Shown here: one piece after another, positions 62,685 to 64,000 of the stretch | Position numbering within the stretch: the first letter of the stretch is position 1 | How the letters are laid out: each line of letters begins with the position of its first letter | From: Jejuia sp. UBA6058 | Lineage (GTDB): Bacteria > Bacteroidota > Bacteroidia > Flavobacteriales > Flavobacteriaceae | Reading direction: 5' to 3' | Assembly (NCBI GenBank): GCA_002428965.1 | Contig: DIYI01000004.1 | Coordinates: 62,001-126,000, forward strand | Length of the DNA stretch: 64,000 nucleotides | Program-made: the position numbers and the translations under genes | The notes under the pieces: generated by a model | What the model was told of the DNA's origin: nothing | The model's input: the letters and a program-made list of their open reading frames with translations, nothing else | The model's database searches: none

Positions 62685-63396
62685 ACACCAAGTTTGTAAA
62701 TAGCTTTTCGTTGAACTCTTGTTTTACCTCAACGTTTTTTGGCCCAAATTTGCTGCGATTATATGATAGTTTTATGTTTCCAACAGTTTGATAATTATCC
62801 CATGGCATGATGAACTTGGGCTCTTCATCCTCAAAATTCTTAAAGAACGCCCATTGTTTAATTAAGTGATTGGTTTGGTCTACATAGACGTAATACTTGT
62901 TTTCTGGAGTAACACCAACATCACTAAACGTCAATTGTAACACATCTACTGCATTTCCATTTTCTAAGGCTTCAGTTTTTATATATTTTAGTGTTACTCC
63001 ATGATCTTGCAATTTCCAAGGCATTACCAACCAATAGGAATCATTAATCCACCAATTTTTACCTTTAGTCAACCATTTTTTTGCAGAATTCTCATCAAGC
63101 AACACTTCTTTCTCGAACACTTTACCTTTTAGGGTATTGACATTTACTAAAATTACTAAGGAATCTTTTGGGCTTTCAACTCTAACATCTCCTGTCCATT
63201 TATCCCAATATAATACGCGGTTTGCAAAGTCCCATTTTATAAAACGGGTGTTATTATAATTATCCATTCCACCCATAGCTTCCACTACTTTATTAGCAAT
63301 AGCTACCGCTTTAGCATCGGTTTGTTGAGCTGATGTATTAAGACTAAGAAAAAAAATAAATGAAAATAGCAGAGGAAATGACAATGATGATTTCAT
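62677..63396 (-). CDS. Exported protein of unknown function, possibly LolA-like fold
   Basis: The 239-residue protein has a signal peptide (LSLNTSAQQ), then AVAIANKVVEAMGGMDNYNNTRFIKWDF and later beta-rich sequence with many Trp and Tyr residues (GKNWWINDSYWLVMPWKLQDHGVTL, in part). The opening, with an alpha helix followed by GGxxxxxxTRxIxWxF, is a recurrent Bacteroidota pattern related to the LolA/outer-membrane lipoprotein-sorting fold. The function is not known. It lies 19 bases after the next gene on the minus strand and overlaps the PNPOx-like gene by 8 bases. Confidence 0.8.
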   Translation of the reverse strand: MKSSLSFPLLFSFIFFLSLNTSAQQTDAKAVAIANKVVEAMGGMDNYNNTRFIKWDFANRVLYWDKWTGDVRVESPKDSLVILVNVNTLKGKVFEKEVLLDENSAKKWLTKGKNWWINDSYWLVMPWKLQDHGVTLKYIKTEALENGNAVDVLQLTFSDVGVTPENKYYVYVDQTNHLIKQWAFFKNFEDEEPKFIMPWDNYQTVGNIKLSYNRSKFGPKNVEVKQEFNEKLFTNLVYE

Positions 63397-63415
63397 AAGA
63401 TAAAGTTGATATTAA

Positions 63416-63814
63416 TTATTCTTGAACTGGTATGGTAAAACTTGAAACCGATTTTCTAAACTCACTTGGTTTTTTATCATTTAATAATTTTAAAGAACCA
63501 CTCTCTTTTATGAGTTCTTGAAAACGTATTTCTCTATTTTCATATTGCTCTTTACTGTCATAAATAGTTGTTAGCTTAATATGAAAAGGTGCGTCTTCAG
63601 AAAATTCGGTTTCCTCTATAGTGTACGATAAAATATAATTCTTAGCTATTGCTTTGTCTCTTAACACTTTCCAGTTATTATTAAAATAATAAAGGACTTC
63701 TGCCTTATTATCATTAAGAATTTCAACGTTTTCTATTGTGGTTATTACTTCAGTTTTTTTACTACAGCTTAATTGACAAATTGCCAAAGCAAAAATTAAA
63801 ATTAGATGTTTCAT
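63416..63814 (-). CDS. Hypothetical lipoprotein
   Basis: The 132-residue protein has a lipobox signal (LIFALAICQLSCSKK, Cys17). The remaining part is a small alpha+beta domain with acidic segments. I do not recognise a family. It is probably the first gene of the group that continues with the LolA-like exported protein, the PNPOx-like protein and the second lipoprotein. Confidence 0.75.
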   Translation of the reverse strand: MKHLILIFALAICQLSCSKKTEVITTIENVEILNDNKAEVLYYFNNNWKVLRDKAIAKNYILSYTIEETEFSEDAPFHIKLTTIYDSKEQYENREIRFQELIKESGSLKLLNDKKPSEFRKSVSSFTIPVQE

Positions 63815-63911
63815 GTGTTTTTTAATTAATGGAAGTCCTAAATTAATAATAATGCTATTGCAGCATGGTTATTTAGAATATAATTAACACGAAGTTTACA
63901 CTTCTGTTTTT

Positions 63912-63919
63912 TAGTTTTG
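63912..63919 (+). promoter_or_regulatory. -7 box upstream of the truncated gene
   Basis: TAGTTTTG matches TAnnTTTG and ends 25 bases before the TTG start at 63945. The -33 region has no clear TTG. Its presence supports the reality of the truncated gene. Confidence 0.45.
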
Positions 63920-63944
63920 CTATTATAATTAAAGTATTAATACA

Positions 63945-64000
63945 TTGAAAAAAGATATTGAAATTCCAAAAGTAAAAGATGTGTATATGGCTGTGGTAAA
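63945..64000 (+). CDS. 5' fragment of a conserved hypothetical protein (cut by window end)
   Basis: A TTG start is followed by an open frame running off the window, reading (M)KKDIEIPKVKDVYMAVV. I recall proteins beginning MKKDIEIPxVKDVY as conserved in Flavobacteriaceae, with no known function. No ATG precedes it, so TTG is the probable initiator; the later in-frame ATG at 63987 would remove the conserved start. Too short for other conclusions. Confidence 0.55.
   Translation, partial: MKKDIEIPKVKDVYMAVV

Noticed and set aside
1..64000. CRISPR arrays, tRNA or rRNA genes, insertion sequences, integrases, toxin-antitoxin or restriction genes
   Set aside because: None were seen on reading both strands; no spaced direct repeats of CRISPR type, no cloverleaf-like sequence and no transposase or integrase motifs. 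A tRNAscan-SE and Infernal run would be decisive.

Overview
The window is about 64 kb of chromosomal sequence from a marine-type member of the Bacteroidota, most probably family Flavobacteriaceae. The evidence is low G+C throughout, Bacteroidota-type -7 boxes (TAnnTTTG) ahead of several operons, almost no Shine-Dalgarno sequences, a type IX secretion/gliding gene set (SprA, RemB-like, PorP/SprF, a type B sorted giant protein) and an alternative complex III plus caa3/aa3-type oxidase cluster. I saw no rRNA, tRNA, CRISPR array, insertion sequence, integrase or prophage. Base use is even, so the window reads as core genome. No intergenic stretch exceeds 300 bases.

Layout. 0-3.4 kb (+): thioredoxin/DUF255 lipoprotein, DUF1304 membrane protein, MscS channel. 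3.4-9.9 kb (-): tsaB, then a five-gene MacB-like export operon (ATPase, two permeases, HlyD adaptor, TolC). 10.2-16.1 kb: DoxX (+), then on the minus strand a cytochrome oxidase biogenesis block: heme O synthase, two subunit III paralogues, subunit IV, a thioredoxin-fold-like membrane protein, SCO, a DUF420 (CtaM-like) protein and a small CxxC membrane protein. 16.2-21.0 kb (-): RemB-like outer-membrane protein, two TonB proteins, VanZ, gcvH. 21.2-33.7 kb (-): sprA, ruvA, malic enzyme, queG, ruvB and a small membrane protein. 33.8-41.4 kb (-): OmpA/PD40 protein, PorP/SprF protein and a 1559-residue repeat protein with a T9SS type B C-terminal domain. 41.6-53.3 kb (-): one long operon of alternative complex III (actA-F) and oxidase subunits II and I. 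53.5-64 kb: SPOR protein (+), rimP-nusA-infB (-), YgiQ-type radical SAM protein (-), pheS (+), a group of small exported proteins with a PNPOx-like flavoprotein (-), and the first 18 codons of a further + strand gene.

How it works together. The two respiratory blocks, 25 kb apart, together encode a quinol:cytochrome c oxidoreductase-oxidase assembly and several of its assembly factors. The surface block supplies the SprA outer-membrane translocon plus a probable T9SS substrate with its PorP/SprF and OmpA partners. The TonB pair sits beside a RemB-like protein that itself carries a TonB-C-like N-terminal domain.

I did not find a clearly undescribed multi-gene system. The more interesting items are non-coding or architectural: a structured repeat-like element between the two subunit III genes, an inverted pair of REP-like palindromes at the ruvB/queG junction (one encoding part of the QueG N-terminus), a 7-bp minisatellite beside subunit IV, a terminator-like hairpin in the probable leader of rimP-nusA-infB, a direct/inverted repeat cluster upstream of the giant adhesin operon, and fusions in ActC, ActA and RemB.
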